Assembly (NCBI RefSeq): GCF_030253575.1
Contig: NC_080561.1
Span: forward strand, 37,805,564 to 37,869,563
Length of the DNA stretch: 64,000 nucleotides
Direction of reading: 5' to 3'
Source of the DNA: Rhododendron vialii
Lineage: Eukaryota > Streptophyta > Magnoliopsida > Ericales > Ericaceae
A model generated the notes under the pieces. The model searched no databases. It was not told the origin of the DNA and saw only the letters and a list, made by a program, of their open reading frames with translations. Below, one piece after another: positions 46,314-58,434 of this stretch (positions are counted from its first letter, which is position 1; every line of letters starts with the position of its first letter). The translations under genes and the position numbers were made by a program.

Positions 46314-46851
46314 CCTTTTCTTGCTCATGATCATACACATATGGTACTCTCAGCTTTTGGCAGGAATTAAAACTCATGTACTAATGATTTTCCCTCTCAT
46401 TTTTTGAAGTAGCAAATGGGTTAATTTGCACCTCTAATTGGGCCTGTCATAAGGTTTAAGTCCGATAATTAAGTAAAGTTAGTGGGGCGAAGAATTCTGT
46501 TAAGCTAACTTATCGAGTGATTCGATCTTTCATACTTTATAAGCCCATTTAAATTAAAGAATGACAAAGTAGTAGATGAGAAACAATCAACAACATTAAA
46601 TTTCCATTATTGAGGATAAATATGTTGATTTCCAAAAGTTACAAAAGAAAAAAATATATTAATGAAACTGGTCCACTCTTGCCAAGGTTGAACATATCCG
46701 AAAGTTAAACTGGTGGGTTAAAGCCAAAACCCTAAAATGTGAAATAACTTAGTTCAAATTCGAAATCAAAAAAAGGAAAAGAAAAAAAAAACTCGAGGGA
46801 AATTCTTGCTCATATATAGGTGAATCCGGAAGGGGATCCTTTGAGTTTTTA

Positions 46852-49800
46852 TCAGCATTTGGGAAGATCAGATGGCGGAGGGGGCAACTTTTGATTAGGG
46901 AGCTTTCCATCTAAGACAAGCCAAGCCATCTTCAATCCCCAGCTTGTATGTACTTCCAAATGACAATGCATAAGCCATACTCCTGCAAATCACCAAAGAT
47001 AATTTCATATTTTAGTATGCACTGATGTAGGGATTTTGCGTATTTTATTTCATACTAGAACGCTCATTGTTACTGGACTTGGAGTCCCTGGAGTGTACCA
47101 AATTACCAATGCACTACAGGGTTGTAGTATAACATTTGAATGCATCAATGAAAACAATTTTGTATTCAGTTTGGTCCATATATTTCACCATATATATATA
47201 TACCTGGATTGTCGGCCAGAAACCGGATCGCAACCCACCCGCCAGAGGGCACACCAACCGTATTCCTCTCCACCGGGTCAACAAGATTGAAGCTTTTCGG
47301 ATCCTTATTCGGGTCAAAGTTCCCGAACCCTTGACCCACAATGAAGAAATTGAATCCATGAAGGTGGAGAGGGTGGCTCTCTACTCCAAGAATGCTAGTA
47401 TCCTGCATTACTAACTCCACACTAGTATTAAAATTGAGCACCATAACTTTAGTCCCATTTCCCACCATGGTATTGTTCGGCGGGTTGCCCGTATAGTTAA
47501 ACCAATGGGTCGGGCTGTATGGATAATCCGGGTCGTAAATCCCATTCGATTGCCCAAAGAAGTGGGATTGGAGCAGGGCAGTGTTTGGTAGTATAAATGA
47601 GATATTGTTAATAGAAGCTGAAAACTTGGTTCCGTTGGGACCTTGGCAGGTCTGGTTTTGTTGGTCACATGGGCTTGTTCCAAGGCCCACCGTGAAAAAG
47701 AACCGTTTGTCTATCTTATTAGGCACATTGGCAGGGTATTGGGCACTTGCTAGGCTGAATAGCTTCTTTGAAAAATTGGTGGCAAAAGAAGTGTCGTTCA
47801 GGGGAGGAAGTGATGGCTTGAAAATAGGCAGGTTTTTCGTGGATTTTGATGTGGATTCGTAGTGGAGGATTCCGGCGGTGGTGGAGTTGTCGAAGGCGCC
47901 GAGGCCGGTGGCGTATGGCCGGGCGGCCATGAGGAAAGTGGCGTCGGGGGAGCGGGGTTTGGTTTTGAGGAGGACGTTTGTGGTCTGTCCGGGGGCGATG
48001 AGAAGGGTGTTGGTTTCGAATGGCTTGACGTAAACGGCGTCGGCATCGACTATGGTGAGAGTGTGGTTGGCGATACTGAAAAAGAGCTCGTCGTTGAGTG
48101 CAGCGTTGATAAGGCGGAGAAGGTAAGTTTTCCCTGGCTTCACCTTTAACTTGAATGTGTCTGCAACGCGAAGAACAAAAGAACAAACTAATACTTAATT
48201 CACAGTCATATTCATAATGTCACACTGACTATACCTGCAACGAGAAGAACAAAAGAACAAACTAATACTTAATTTACAGTCATATTCATAATGTCACACT
48301 GACTATACGTTCATATCAAGGTTATGAATCTTGTACCATACTGGCAGGTACGTACTGGTATTGTTCAAATTCGGTACCCTACACTTCCAATTTCGTGTCG
48401 GCTCTAATACCGGCCGGTACCAGACATACCGGTCAGTACCGGTAAATCCCAGACAGTAATGAACTACTTTTAAATTTATTTATTTTTTCTTCCAGTACTA
48501 GACAATACTGGACAGTACCGAACAAATACCGAACTACTTTTTATTTTTATTTTTAATAAATGTGTGTATTATACTATAAATTCTTTTATGTGGGAAAATA
48601 GCACTAATAGCAATAAATCCGGAACGGTATTCGGTATCTCACCGGTATCGTTACGTACTAGTAGGAAAACTGGTATTCTAATTGGTACGGTATTCAGAAC
48701 CTTGGTTCATATAACTCTTAGTTGTGACGTCTCAATGTCGGGCATTAATGTGATGTATAATGCCACAAAGATACCATATAGATTATAGTGATTCTAGCAA
48801 GGTTGGAGAGACCCGGGCCTCCCCAACCTTGCACTTCCCTCCGTTCTTGTCCATACAAAAACCCTTTAACATTACCTTTTGTGGAGCAGTTATATAGCAG
48901 CCCAGGAAGTCCATTGATGGTATAAGCATCTGAGAGGTTTGGGCTGCCACCTGTTTGCAAAGCCTGACTAATTATCGCCTCAGTATCCGTATTAAACCAC
49001 TCTCCTGCAAAATAGATCTTATACTTCGTGATCATAAGTTTCGAAAAAATTGTGGAGGGGTAATGCATGGAGTGAAGTAGACCAAATGCACTGAAAATGT
49101 GAGTAGTGGATTGATTACCAAAGATGATGGGGACTTCCTTGTAGGGTTTGGCAAATGGGTAAGGGACATTAGGCTTTGGAAGTATGATTATGGGGCCGTA
49201 GAGAGTCGACCTTAGCCATGAGATATGAGCATGCCATAAGAGAGTTCCTCTTTGGCCTGTAATGGTGAAGTTGTAGACATAGCTCTGTCCAGTTTGTATC
49301 GGGCATTGAGTTACATATGCCGGTCCGTCTGCCCAACCAGATTGAAGCTGTCGGATGCCATGCCTGTTCAGTACAATGATAGCACGTAAAGATAGAAAAT
49401 ATTAATTTCAGTACAATACTAGTACAACTTTCACATTTTTGCATTCATTAAGCATGGAACTCTTGTCGTAGTAGTGCAATGCCGCGGCGCCACACTGTAT
49501 TGTGGATTCTTCCTTGTTGTTCTCTTCTTTGTTTGCGCGCAATATATTAGGGGCTATTATGAAAATGATGCTGGTGTGGATAGTCAGCTTCAAACTAGCT
49601 AACGTGCTCGACATGAAGCACTGATCAATATCACCACGCGATATATGATCAGCAAGTTCAAAGCTGATTGTCATCGTAAGAAACGTTCTTTGCATGATAT
49701 TTTTTATTTATGGTAAACGATTATTATTTAGTCGGGCAATTAATAGTGGCCAACTTGAAAAATATGCACGCATGGGCTATACAGAGCCCTTACCAGTGGA

Positions 49801-50188
49801 TGGAAATGTTGTTCTGGACATGGTTAACCACTTTTATAAGAAGCGTGTCCCCCTCTCTGGCCACGATTCGAGGTCCCGGAAACTGCCCATTTACCGTCAC
49901 GATGCTCTTCGTGTGGCACAATCGCGTCACATTTTCCAACTTGATCTACAAAACACGTCAAAGCTTCAACAACATAAAAGAAAACAAAAAAGAAACACAC
50001 AAGCAAATGTAACGCTCGCCATTTCATGAATACTACAGTAATGTTTCAAATATTTTGAGACCACCTACATCAAATTTGTAGTGCCTCGTTACGCCTCCGA
50101 CTTTGGTCACAACAAGAACAAGAAAGAGGCAACATGTAGGCAATGAGAAGAGAATTCTAAGACATTGGAGAAGAGAATTGGCACCCAT
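46852..50188 (-). CDS. LAC17: Laccase (LAC17-like), six exons, 577 aa
   Basis: Exons on the minus strand: 50188-50069, 49945-49794, 49363-49119, 49004-48876, 48160-47204, 46982-46852. All are GT-AG and join to 578 codons with stop. The N-terminal 32 residues are a hydrophobic signal peptide, followed by VTRHYKFD. Copper ligands: HWHG (90-93), WHAH (134-137), HPLHLHG (478-484), HCHLEVH (540-546). Exon 6 reads GVWLMHCH and ends in [12 protein letters not shown]. The stretch GESSGF-free [19 protein letters not shown] and many Asn-glycosylation sites fit LAC17, a lignin-polymerising laccase. It is the closest relative of the next laccase (58435-60910). Intron 4 contains a 74-bp duplication that copies the splice acceptor, and a GGTACC-rich low-complexity block. 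Confidence 0.94.
48161..48308. repeat. 74-bp tandem duplication at the exon 5 splice acceptor
   Basis: Two adjacent copies (period 74) each contain, on the gene's strand, TTGTTCTT followed by a GTTGCAG acceptor. The inner copy borders exon 5 (AG at 48162-48161). The outer copy places a second acceptor at 48236-48235. Using it would add 74 nt and break the frame. Confidence 0.9.
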
Positions 50189-50262
50189 TTCTCTGTTTTG
50201 GGGGGGAACACTCCACTTTGTAGTAGTTCAATTGGTAGTGTTTTTTCATGAAATATATGGTT

Positions 50263-50303
50263 CTATATATAGTTGTCTGTAAAGGGTGTTTGGTTGATTA
50301 GGT
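50263..50303 (-). promoter_or_regulatory. TATA box and two MYB-type elements of the second minus-strand laccase
   Basis: TATATATA at 50264-50271 is about 80 bp before the ATG. Minus-strand ACCAAAC (50288-50294) and ACCTAAT (50297-50303) both match ACC(A/T)A(A/C)(T/C) and lie 2 bp apart just upstream of it. The surrounding AAAGGGTGTTTG.TTGATTAGGT is shared with the next laccase promoter. Confidence 0.6.
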
Positions 50304-50943
50304 AATGGGAATTGGGATAGGTTTGAACAAGGGGTCGACACTACATAACTTCAAAAAGATATCTTGGTCGGACCATCTGTTGTTGGAGAATAACTTTAGA
50401 GTGCTGGCAAAGAAAATCAGGGTTTATAATAAATTCTTTTGACTGACCCATGTCTAGTTCCAGTCAGTGTCAACGACCCTTTTCTTTTTTGCTCAAAGTG
50501 GGCATGAATTAATCTGATTCAGAACTTCCAAAAATAACTGGAGGTGACTTTTAGACACTCAGGTGTTGTCGCAAGGAATCAGGCTGCCGGGAGCGGTCCG
50601 TGTTATCGTAGCCATCCAAAAGTATTTTTTGAAGGAGTCTTCGATCTCACGAAGAATAGATTTTTTTCCCGAAATTAAAGAATGTTTTTAAAATTCGGAC
50701 CACTCAGGATGGACGATCAATTAAGATTCAACTGCAAAGGCTTCTCTCCAGCCCAACTCCGGAGAAGACGGGTCCTTTTACGAGAAAAAATATAATATAG
50801 CCCGTACGTACACACAATCGCATGAACAATAAATCCAAGAAGAACACGAAAAAAATGACACATTAAAATTTATGTGCTTCTCGGCCAAGTTGATTGTGTA
50901 ATTAAGGATATCAACGGCTCACATAATTAATTTTTACCTACTT

Positions 50944-51345
50944 GGAAAAGTCTACAATACACACCCCATAAAGTGTACCATATGCACTTATTTTATAGTT
51001 CATATTGTGCCGCTTCATAATATTTTTGTATATTTCATAACTTTTATTCTAAAAACTCGTAACTTTTCAGTAATACGATTCGTAACATTTTCTCCAGAAT
51101 TTATAGCACTTTTTTACAACTCCTAACTTTTATAGTAAAAAATCGTAATTTTTGAGCAATAGAACTCATAACATTTAGGATTCACGTTTTCACTAGAATC
51201 ATAACATTTTGGTGCGTCCTGTAACTTTATATTCAAATCGTAACTTTTCAGCAATATAATTCATAACATTTTCTCTATTAATCATAACATTTTTGAGGTG
51301 CATATGATACACACTCAAATATGGGTGTGTATTATAGCATTTCCC
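50944..51345. mobile_element. Mutator-type MITE, relative of the intron 5 copy
   Basis: Ends GGAAAAGTCTACAATACACA and TGTGTATTATAGCATTTCCC and the interior TTCGTAAC motifs match the element at 39271-39556. Only TACTT is visibly repeated at both flanks, so the target duplication is unclear. Confidence 0.75.
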
Positions 51346-52285
51346 TACTTTATATATCCAAATAAAACAAGAGTAGAGATTAATCAACATGAACCCTAAT
51401 TAACATAGTCAGCAAAGTGGCAAACTACGATTGAGTTAGGCTTCACAAACCCAACATTGGTGTGATCTTCTCTTCCATACTTTTAACTTAGCGGAATACC
51501 ATACTCATGTCAGTAAAATTCTTTTCCATTTCAAAAAAAGAAAAGAAAAGGTGACCCAGTCTGCTAGGTAAAACATTGAAAAATCTATGATACATGACAG
51601 CATTACTCTTCTTGCAAGTAAGTAGCTATGCTAATGATCTGGATGTGTGTGACTTACCATCTCAAATTAAATCTGACAAACCACCATCATTTCATCATTA
51701 CTCTTCTTGCCATAGCCACCTTTTTTTAATTTGCTATTTTTAGTTTCTTTAATTTGCTATATTTAATTAATTAGTTGTGATCGATGGAACAAGTTGAACT
51801 TTCGTTTAAGTAATAGTGATTGCATACTTAATTTGCGATCAAACAAGATATGCACATATACATCCTAGAAAATTAAGTATGCAAGGTTAAAATTTGGAGT
51901 AATTTCTTTTTCGTTTCGTACAATTGACACGATAGAATTGCGGTAAGTAAACGATGTGATTTGAAGTGTAACCACATGTCCAGATCAAAAGAAGATCGAA
52001 GTATAAACTCATTGTCTATCATGACAGTTTTGATTTTGATTTGAAATACACAAGTAGTGTTTGCGAGAGCTGTGGATACATGTTTTACATTATAATTTGA
52101 AATATCTCTAGAATTTCAATATCTGTAAATAGATAAGAATTACTATGAGAGGAGCATAGAAAATGTACCACTCTGTTTGGTTTAACATTCTGAGAGTTAC
52201 TTTTAACTCTTGGCACAATTTTCAATAAATTTTTCTCTCTATCTCTCTTCAGTCATTACCACTAACTCTCAAAAATAATTTTCTA
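51346..52285. other. Intergenic stretch
   Basis: AT-rich DNA between the MITE and the duplicated 5' flank. No gene was seen. Confidence 0.45.
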
Positions 52286-52542
52286 AAATGTAAACCAAAC
52301 AAAGCAATGTCGCCTATCTGAAGTGTTCCTTTTTAGTAAGTAGCTAGTACTGCAAGCTATGGGGGTCACACATGTCATTTTCATGAAGTATAGGGGCCAT
52401 GAAGGAATAGTTGAAGAAGCAAGGTTGGTGCATGGCTGGTGTACTATTGTCGCTACCATTTTCACAAGCTTCTTAATTTCAAAACCCCTGAATTCAATTT
52501 GCTAGGTAGGGTTCCCTGAAATGATTGCTTGAAACCTAGTAC

Positions 52543-53931
52543 TGTAACATCCCGTAATTTTCTATAAATAATTTATTTGAGTTGGGTACTTAGACAACCT
52601 AGGAAAGAACGAAAAAAAAAAAGAAAAAAAGAAGGGGCCATTCGGTGCCTTGTAACTTGTGGTCCATGTGGTGGTGTGGTGTGCATGTGTGACTTGTGGT
52701 CCATGTGGAGGTATGGTATTAGACGTATATAAGAAACTAGAAATTGTCCGCGTCTAAAGTCAGCCCGAAGTCACGGTGCAACATAAAGTGAAATTGGTGG
52801 ATAGCAAAGTCAGACATTGAGTGGTGGTGCGGTGAGCATGCATGTGTGCCTTGTGGTCCATGTCGAGGTATGATATTAGACATAAAAAATTAGAAATTGC
52901 CCATGCATGAAGTCACGGTGCAACATAAAATGGAATTGGTGGATAGCAAAGTCCGGTAGTGAGTGGTGACCAATGTATGTGGTGAGCATGCATGTGTGCC
53001 TTGTGGTTCATGTGGAGGTATGATATTAGATGTAAGAAATTAGAAATTGTCCGTACCCGAAATCACGGCGCAACATAAAGTGGAATTGGTGGATAGCAAA
53101 GTCAGGCAGTGAGTTTAAGAATTGGAGAGATAAATTTGGAGGTCGTGGACAGCGTACTAATACTGGGAACATAAAGTGGAGTTTGGTGGATAGAAAAGTC
53201 AGGTAAGTTTAATTTCGGTGGTGATGGGGTTTCGATATGTTGATCTTGGAGGTATAGTCTACATATTCTACGGTCATATCATGATTTGAGGTACTGGATA
53301 GTGTGCATTACGTACGTTCCTAACTAAATCTCTTTGCAAAAAGTATTCTTTTGATTCTCTCATATTTATACTCATTTGACCTCTTAAGTTTATTAATTCA
53401 GTTATTGTCACTTTTTGTATCGTGACACATGCAGAAAATATTTGACTGAAAGCCATGGAACAGATTGGTACTTGTGTTATCCCACCGGGGTCAAAGAACT
53501 AGGAGAAATATGGGATTGACTGCCCTATGGAGAGTCCAAAGAACATATGGGGCTCAAGTGCCCAATACAAAGTTTTGACCTGGGTGGTTCTTAATATGTT
53601 ACCGAGATGAGCTGGGTGTAGGACTACAAATGAAAAACGTTCATAATAATCCAGTTTGATTGTTATCCTCATTTATTGAACATAATCTTATTGCTAGCCA
53701 TATTTATTATCCTCGTATTGCATATACTACCCAGCCCTTTTATATTTTTTAGGTGTGGATCAAGTTAGTGGGGACTAGAGTTGGAGTATTGAAAGATTTA
53801 GTTTTAGAAATTGTTTAGAAAATCTGTGTCATTTTGGAGGTTTTAGGCCCACCATGTATATTTATTTTGGAGACTTGTAATTAATGGAGATTATTTATTT
53901 TTTAGGCAATGCAAAAATTCGGATCGTCACA
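52543..53931. mobile_element. Solo LTR (1.39 kb), gypsy-like ends
   Basis: The segment begins TGTAACATCCCG and ends GGATCGTCACA, the TG...CA form of many plant Ty3/gypsy LTRs. The duplicated flank at 62.9 kb reads straight through (AAACCTACTTGCC) and so shows the empty site; CCTA sequence occurs on both sides of the insertion, with a small scar on the left. No internal retrotransposon genes are present. Inside is a tandem repeat of about 150-157 bp, three copies, near 52640-53115 (CTTGTGGTCCATGTGGAGGT units). Confidence 0.75.
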
Positions 53932-54094
53932 CCTACTTGCCAATTTCTAAGCTTTAATTTATGTGTTTGAATCGAACGGGCGTTTAATTTCGTCGATCAT
54001 TCATGGCTACTTTTGTTACTATCTATTGTAAGTTATTTCAGCACCCGTTTCATGTTATCGAGTTACATGGTAAGATCAGTTTTATTTAACATTG

Positions 54095-54513
54095 AGGCTC
54101 CGTTTGTTTGGGCATAAAATGTTTTTAGTAAAATGTTTTACCTATTTTCTGGTGTTTGGTTGTGTAAAAAAGATGAAAATATTTTACATGTGAAACATTT
54201 TTCATTAATTTGATAAAAATGACTTACCCTTAAATCTCCCGTAAGTTACTTTCCGAAATGAACCCATTGCCTTTTACTACAATTTTCACTGCTCAGTTTT
54301 CTCAATCGTCAGTCTTGACCTACGTTTAGTTATAATATTCTCAACCGTTTAAACCACCCCTCTCTTTACACTATTTTGTCAATTTCTGAAAATACTTTTC
54401 AAGTGCCAACCAAAAACCGAAAAATAAAAGTTTGAAGTTTGTTTTTTGAAAAAATATTTTTCATGAAAAATATTTTACATCGTAAAACATTTTACATCAA
54501 AACAAACGGAGCC
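54095..54513. mobile_element. MITE with GGCTCCGTTTGTTT ends
   Basis: The left end GGCTCCGTTTGTTTGGGCAT is mirrored by CAAAACAAACGGAGCC at the right. The interior is rich in AAAATGTTTTAC/GTAAAACATTTT inverted pairs. It is absent from the duplicated flank at 63.1 kb. Confidence 0.8.
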
Positions 54514-54970
54514 TTAGTTAAGTATTTTCGAGTTATATGTATACGCTTATGTAACTTGAAGCATGGTTATTTACAACCAACACCCACGCACACACCAAAA
54601 AAAAACTCTTGAAGCATGGTTTTTCTGCTTATAAGATTTTTTTCCCCGTCTTTTTGTTTTGTTACGTATTTTCTGACATCTATTACTATTCTTCTTATTT
54701 CTCCGTCTTTATATTATTTTTGCAAAGTTAAATTGAACGCGAAGGGAGAAAATTCATATGGCTAGGTCAATACTAATGACCTTGCCAACCAATGTGGGCC
54801 GAGGTTCGTTCATGATTGGAAACTTGAAATTAGTTGGACAATATCTAGGTTTGAGTTTCCGTAGCCCCTAAACATACTTCTTATAAGTTATAACACCACT
54901 CACATGTTGTTGGATCTTAGTTTCGGTCTCGGCATAAGTGCCGCGAATCCCTTACAAATATTGATGTGGT

Positions 54971-55351
54971 GTGACGGGGCACGATCCCCTACCTGTGTTA
55001 GTTTTGCTCCTTAAAAGGACTGGGTTGGCCAGCCCATTAAAAGGCCCACAGCTATTTTGGCACTGTATCCGCCAGCCCATTGGCCCATTAAGGCCCACTT
55101 CCGTCAAAAATCTTTGGGTGATCATATAAATTAGATGTAGCAATCTCATTCCCTTTTTAAAAACATCCAAGATAAAGCCCCAAAACCGGTTTTTTGGGAT
55201 TTATCTTGAATATTATAAAAAATATTAGGGTAAAAATAAAAAAAAATTTACTTTTTCGATTCTCTCGTCGAGACGAACTAATAGGGGTAAAAAGTTTGTT
55301 GCAAAACAAGCAAATACAAAAAAAATTTGAATAGAGACAAAAAAAAGATGG
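54971..55351. other. Intergenic stretch
   Basis: No gene or bounded repeat was recognised. Confidence 0.4.
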
Positions 55352-55668
55352 GAATGACTTTGGTGTCCCCAGTTATTTTGGGGACACCGTAACTTTTGGC
55401 ATAACAAAATCATTATGAGTATAACCAAAACCCATTATGAGCAGAACCAAAACTATTATGAGCATAAAGAACCATAGCAAGGCATAACTTGTTTGTTATG
55501 CCTTGGTTAGGTTTTGTTATGCCTTGGTTGGTTTTTTGGATATTCCTTGGTTATGCTTTATTTAGGTTCTGTTATGCTTGTGATGGGTTTTAGTTATGCT
55601 CATAATGGTGAAGTTATGTCAAAAATTACGGTGTCTCCAAAATGACTAGGGACATCATCCAAAAAAAT
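55352..55668. mobile_element. Fold-back MITE
   Basis: The left GACTTTGGTGTCCCCAGT... and right CTAGGGACATCATCC ends are inverted. Inner arms repeat CATTATGAG/CTCATAATG and GGCATAAC/GTTATGCC around a centre near 55485. Confidence 0.65.
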
Positions 55669-58434
55669 AAGTCACTTGACTTTTTAATACAAACCTAAGC
55701 GGCAGCTTTGGCTCTTCGTAAGTCTCTCTCTCTCTTCATACATAAACTAACCATATTCTTTACCCATATTAATTCTTGTACATACATCATTGATTTTAAT
55801 AGTAAAACCAGAGACGAATTTCGTGTTTTTTTTTAAGGCATGACTAGGGTTTTTTTTTTCTTATTGATTCTGAAAGGTTCATAGATGTGGTATTTTTGTT
55901 TAGCAAGTCTGAGTTTTGATATAGGGGAAGTAGTTTTTAAAATTAAAATTTAAAAAAAAAAAGAAAAAAAGAAAGAAAAACGGGTCGGGTTGGCGGGTTT
56001 GGGTTTGGCTTGACCCATATTCGACCCGACCGGTTTGCCTTTTGACATATATTCGACCAGCGACCCGTTTCAACCCGCCTCTAAACCCGCCCGTTTGCCA
56101 CCTTATAAATCAATCAATAAGAAATCAGCAAACGGTAAAAATGGTAATAATCTGATTTTTCTATCAATTTTCACACTCTGTTTGTTTGGGGGCAGAAGAA
56201 CACCTTTTCTGCCAAAATGGATTTTTGTAGATTTTTTTTTTCCCGGAAGATAACTCATTTTCCAATATCTAATTGTGACACAAAGATGTACCATTTGTTT
56301 CACACAAAAAAAAGATCTTAGTTTGGGAAGTTTAGGTTGCTGATCTTCGAGTCACAGAAGGACTTTGGTGAGCCAGGGGAACCAGACGACTAGGCGAGGG
56401 GTGAACATTTAGGCAAGAAGAGGGCTTTGAATGAAGAGACCGTGAATGTTATCTGTACCAAGTGTATAGATTCTATAAGTTAATTTGGGCACTGCCATGT
56501 TGGCTCGCAAGGCAATTGGAAGTGGTTGTGGATGGCGTTTGAAACTAGTGACGACTCCAGGAATTATTATCACTGGGGTCATTCATTAGTTCCATGATAA
56601 AAAAAAAAAAATTCATTTATCTTCAACGAAAAATAAAGTTTCAATTAGGTCCATTTAGATATATTTGAACAAAAAAAATTTAGATCAGTTTCCAAAATTC
56701 GTAACTACACACCCAAGCTTTTAATAAAAGAGAATCCTAAATACTCTTCTTGCCAAGTTTAGGTATGTTAATTTCTTTCCAAAATTTCTGGAGTGCAATA
56801 GTTTTTTGAGGGAGAGGTAGGGGCACAAAAAATCCGTTTGAAGAGAGAGGAGAGAGAGAGAGGGGGATACCAAACTAACAAAAGTACGCAGGAGTTATGG
56901 GGGCATAGGAGAAAATTATTTAGTGGGTTGCAGTGTTAGACATGGGGTTCATGCAACCTACTAATGGACAAAACTCATATACACCGGCTCTAGCTCTAGC
57001 AATAAGCACCAAATGAAGAAAGAAAATGAGTTACGTCAGGATTGGATGTTGAAAGAATCGGTTTTTGTTCCATCGTGTCAGGCGACCCCATGGCTAATAG
57101 GCTGGCGTCGCCACTGTCTGGAACAGACACATCGAGGAAAGAACGGCCCACTCTAGCACTCTATTTGCATTATCAGTAATCAAAGTGGAAGCGGAGGCCT
57201 GTTTAGAAGCTCTACGCTGGGCGGCACAAACAGTGTAGCAAGTGTAACAGTATACAAGGATTCCATGGATTCGGTCAATGGATTGCGAGAGCTAACAAGA
57301 TTTGGTTCGAGGTTGCGACCAGTTATTGAAAGCAGTCGTGTTATGTTATTTACTAGTAGATGTCCGTGTCTAAAGACACATTGAAGTGTAACATAGTCTT
57401 AGATCTCGAAGTTTATTAGTATACTTAGTAAAGTTAAACGTTGTAATATTGTAAGACCAGCCCATCGATTTGTTTCGGGTGATGTATTGTTCGGACCATG
57501 AAAAACATTTTTTGATTTTTAGTTGATTATTTATTTTCGTCACTCCAAGGACCAGAAAATATTTTGTATAGCAATGTGTTATCAAAAAGGATTTAGCCTG
57601 AAAAACAAATGGAGTTTAACTAATACTCCTAAGAAAGAAAACGGGTCGGGTTGGGCTGGTTTGAATTTGGCTTTATTCGACCCGACCCATTTCAACCCCT
57701 TTACTATTTGACCCATTAATCATATTTGACCCGCGACCCATTTCAACCTGCACAGACCCGTTCATTTGCCACCTCTAGAGATAATATATCATCTTCTTTC
57801 AAAAAATAAGCCTAAGTAATTTTAAACAACAATATGTGAGTGTTTTGATCATGTCAAGGGCTATTTTGGCCCCGTTCCGCTAAGGGAAAAGTACTTATTT
57901 TTTTTGAGTTGAAGGTAATGTGTTGTATTGTGAGAGATTAATCTATCTCATAAAACGAAAAATAAGTACTTAAAAAATACTAAGAATCTTAGCAGAACGG
58001 GACCTTGTTTTTGTCATTCTAAGACCTGTCAATCTCATAATTTTGTGGAGAGCTCGTTCTATCAAAAAGAAAATTTCGTCCTTTTTTTCGTTGAACCTTT
58101 CAATTTTCCTAATTTTTGGTCTAGTAAATTAACTTTATTTGTTCTCTAGATTGTGCAAATATTGGGAAGTTGGAACATAAATCAAGAATTGATAAAAACC
58201 AAAAGTATTAAAATTACACTAATTTGAATCAATACACAATTTTGAAGGGTACAAAAAATAAGTTGATCCACTCTTCTTCATACTTTTTTCCCGGCTTATA
58301 ATCACGTATTTAACTTAAACAACACTTCTCAAGAAAACAAAAAAGAAAATTCCAATGTGGGTGAAACAATTAAACAAGAAAAAAAAATATTTTCAAGTGG
58401 AATATCACTGCAAATGGAGGGTAGTAAAAAGTCA
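55669..58434. other. Intergenic region with repeat debris
   Basis: Two GGGTCGGGTT/AACCCGACC-rich patches (55982-56100 and 57635-57775) resemble each other. No intact gene was seen. Confidence 0.45.
57170..57365 (+). pseudogene. Possible RNase H-like (RVT_3 type) remnant
   Basis: Two plus-strand segments in different frames, KVEAEACLEALRWAAQTV and DSMDSVNGLRELTRFGSRLR, recall the E-A...LRWA and DS...LVNGLR pattern of plant LINE-linked RNase H domains. Stops and a frame change separate them. The similarity is short. Confidence 0.3.

Larger units (their letters stand above)
52286..54970. repeat. Distal 5' flank of laccase 3, duplicated at 62660-63545
   Basis: The parts outside two insertions (52543-53931 and 54095-54513) match 62660-63545 in the same order and orientation: ATCTGAAGTGTTC, GGTGCATGGCTGGTGTACTA, TTGTCGCTACCATTTTCACA, CATTCATGGCT, ACTTGAAGCATGGTTTTTCT, TTAAATTGAACGCGAAGGGA and GATCTTAGTTTCGGTCT. 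Confidence 0.9.

Noticed and set aside
52640-53115. Independent minisatellite locus
   Set aside because: The repeat units lie wholly inside the inserted solo LTR, which is absent from the duplicated flank.
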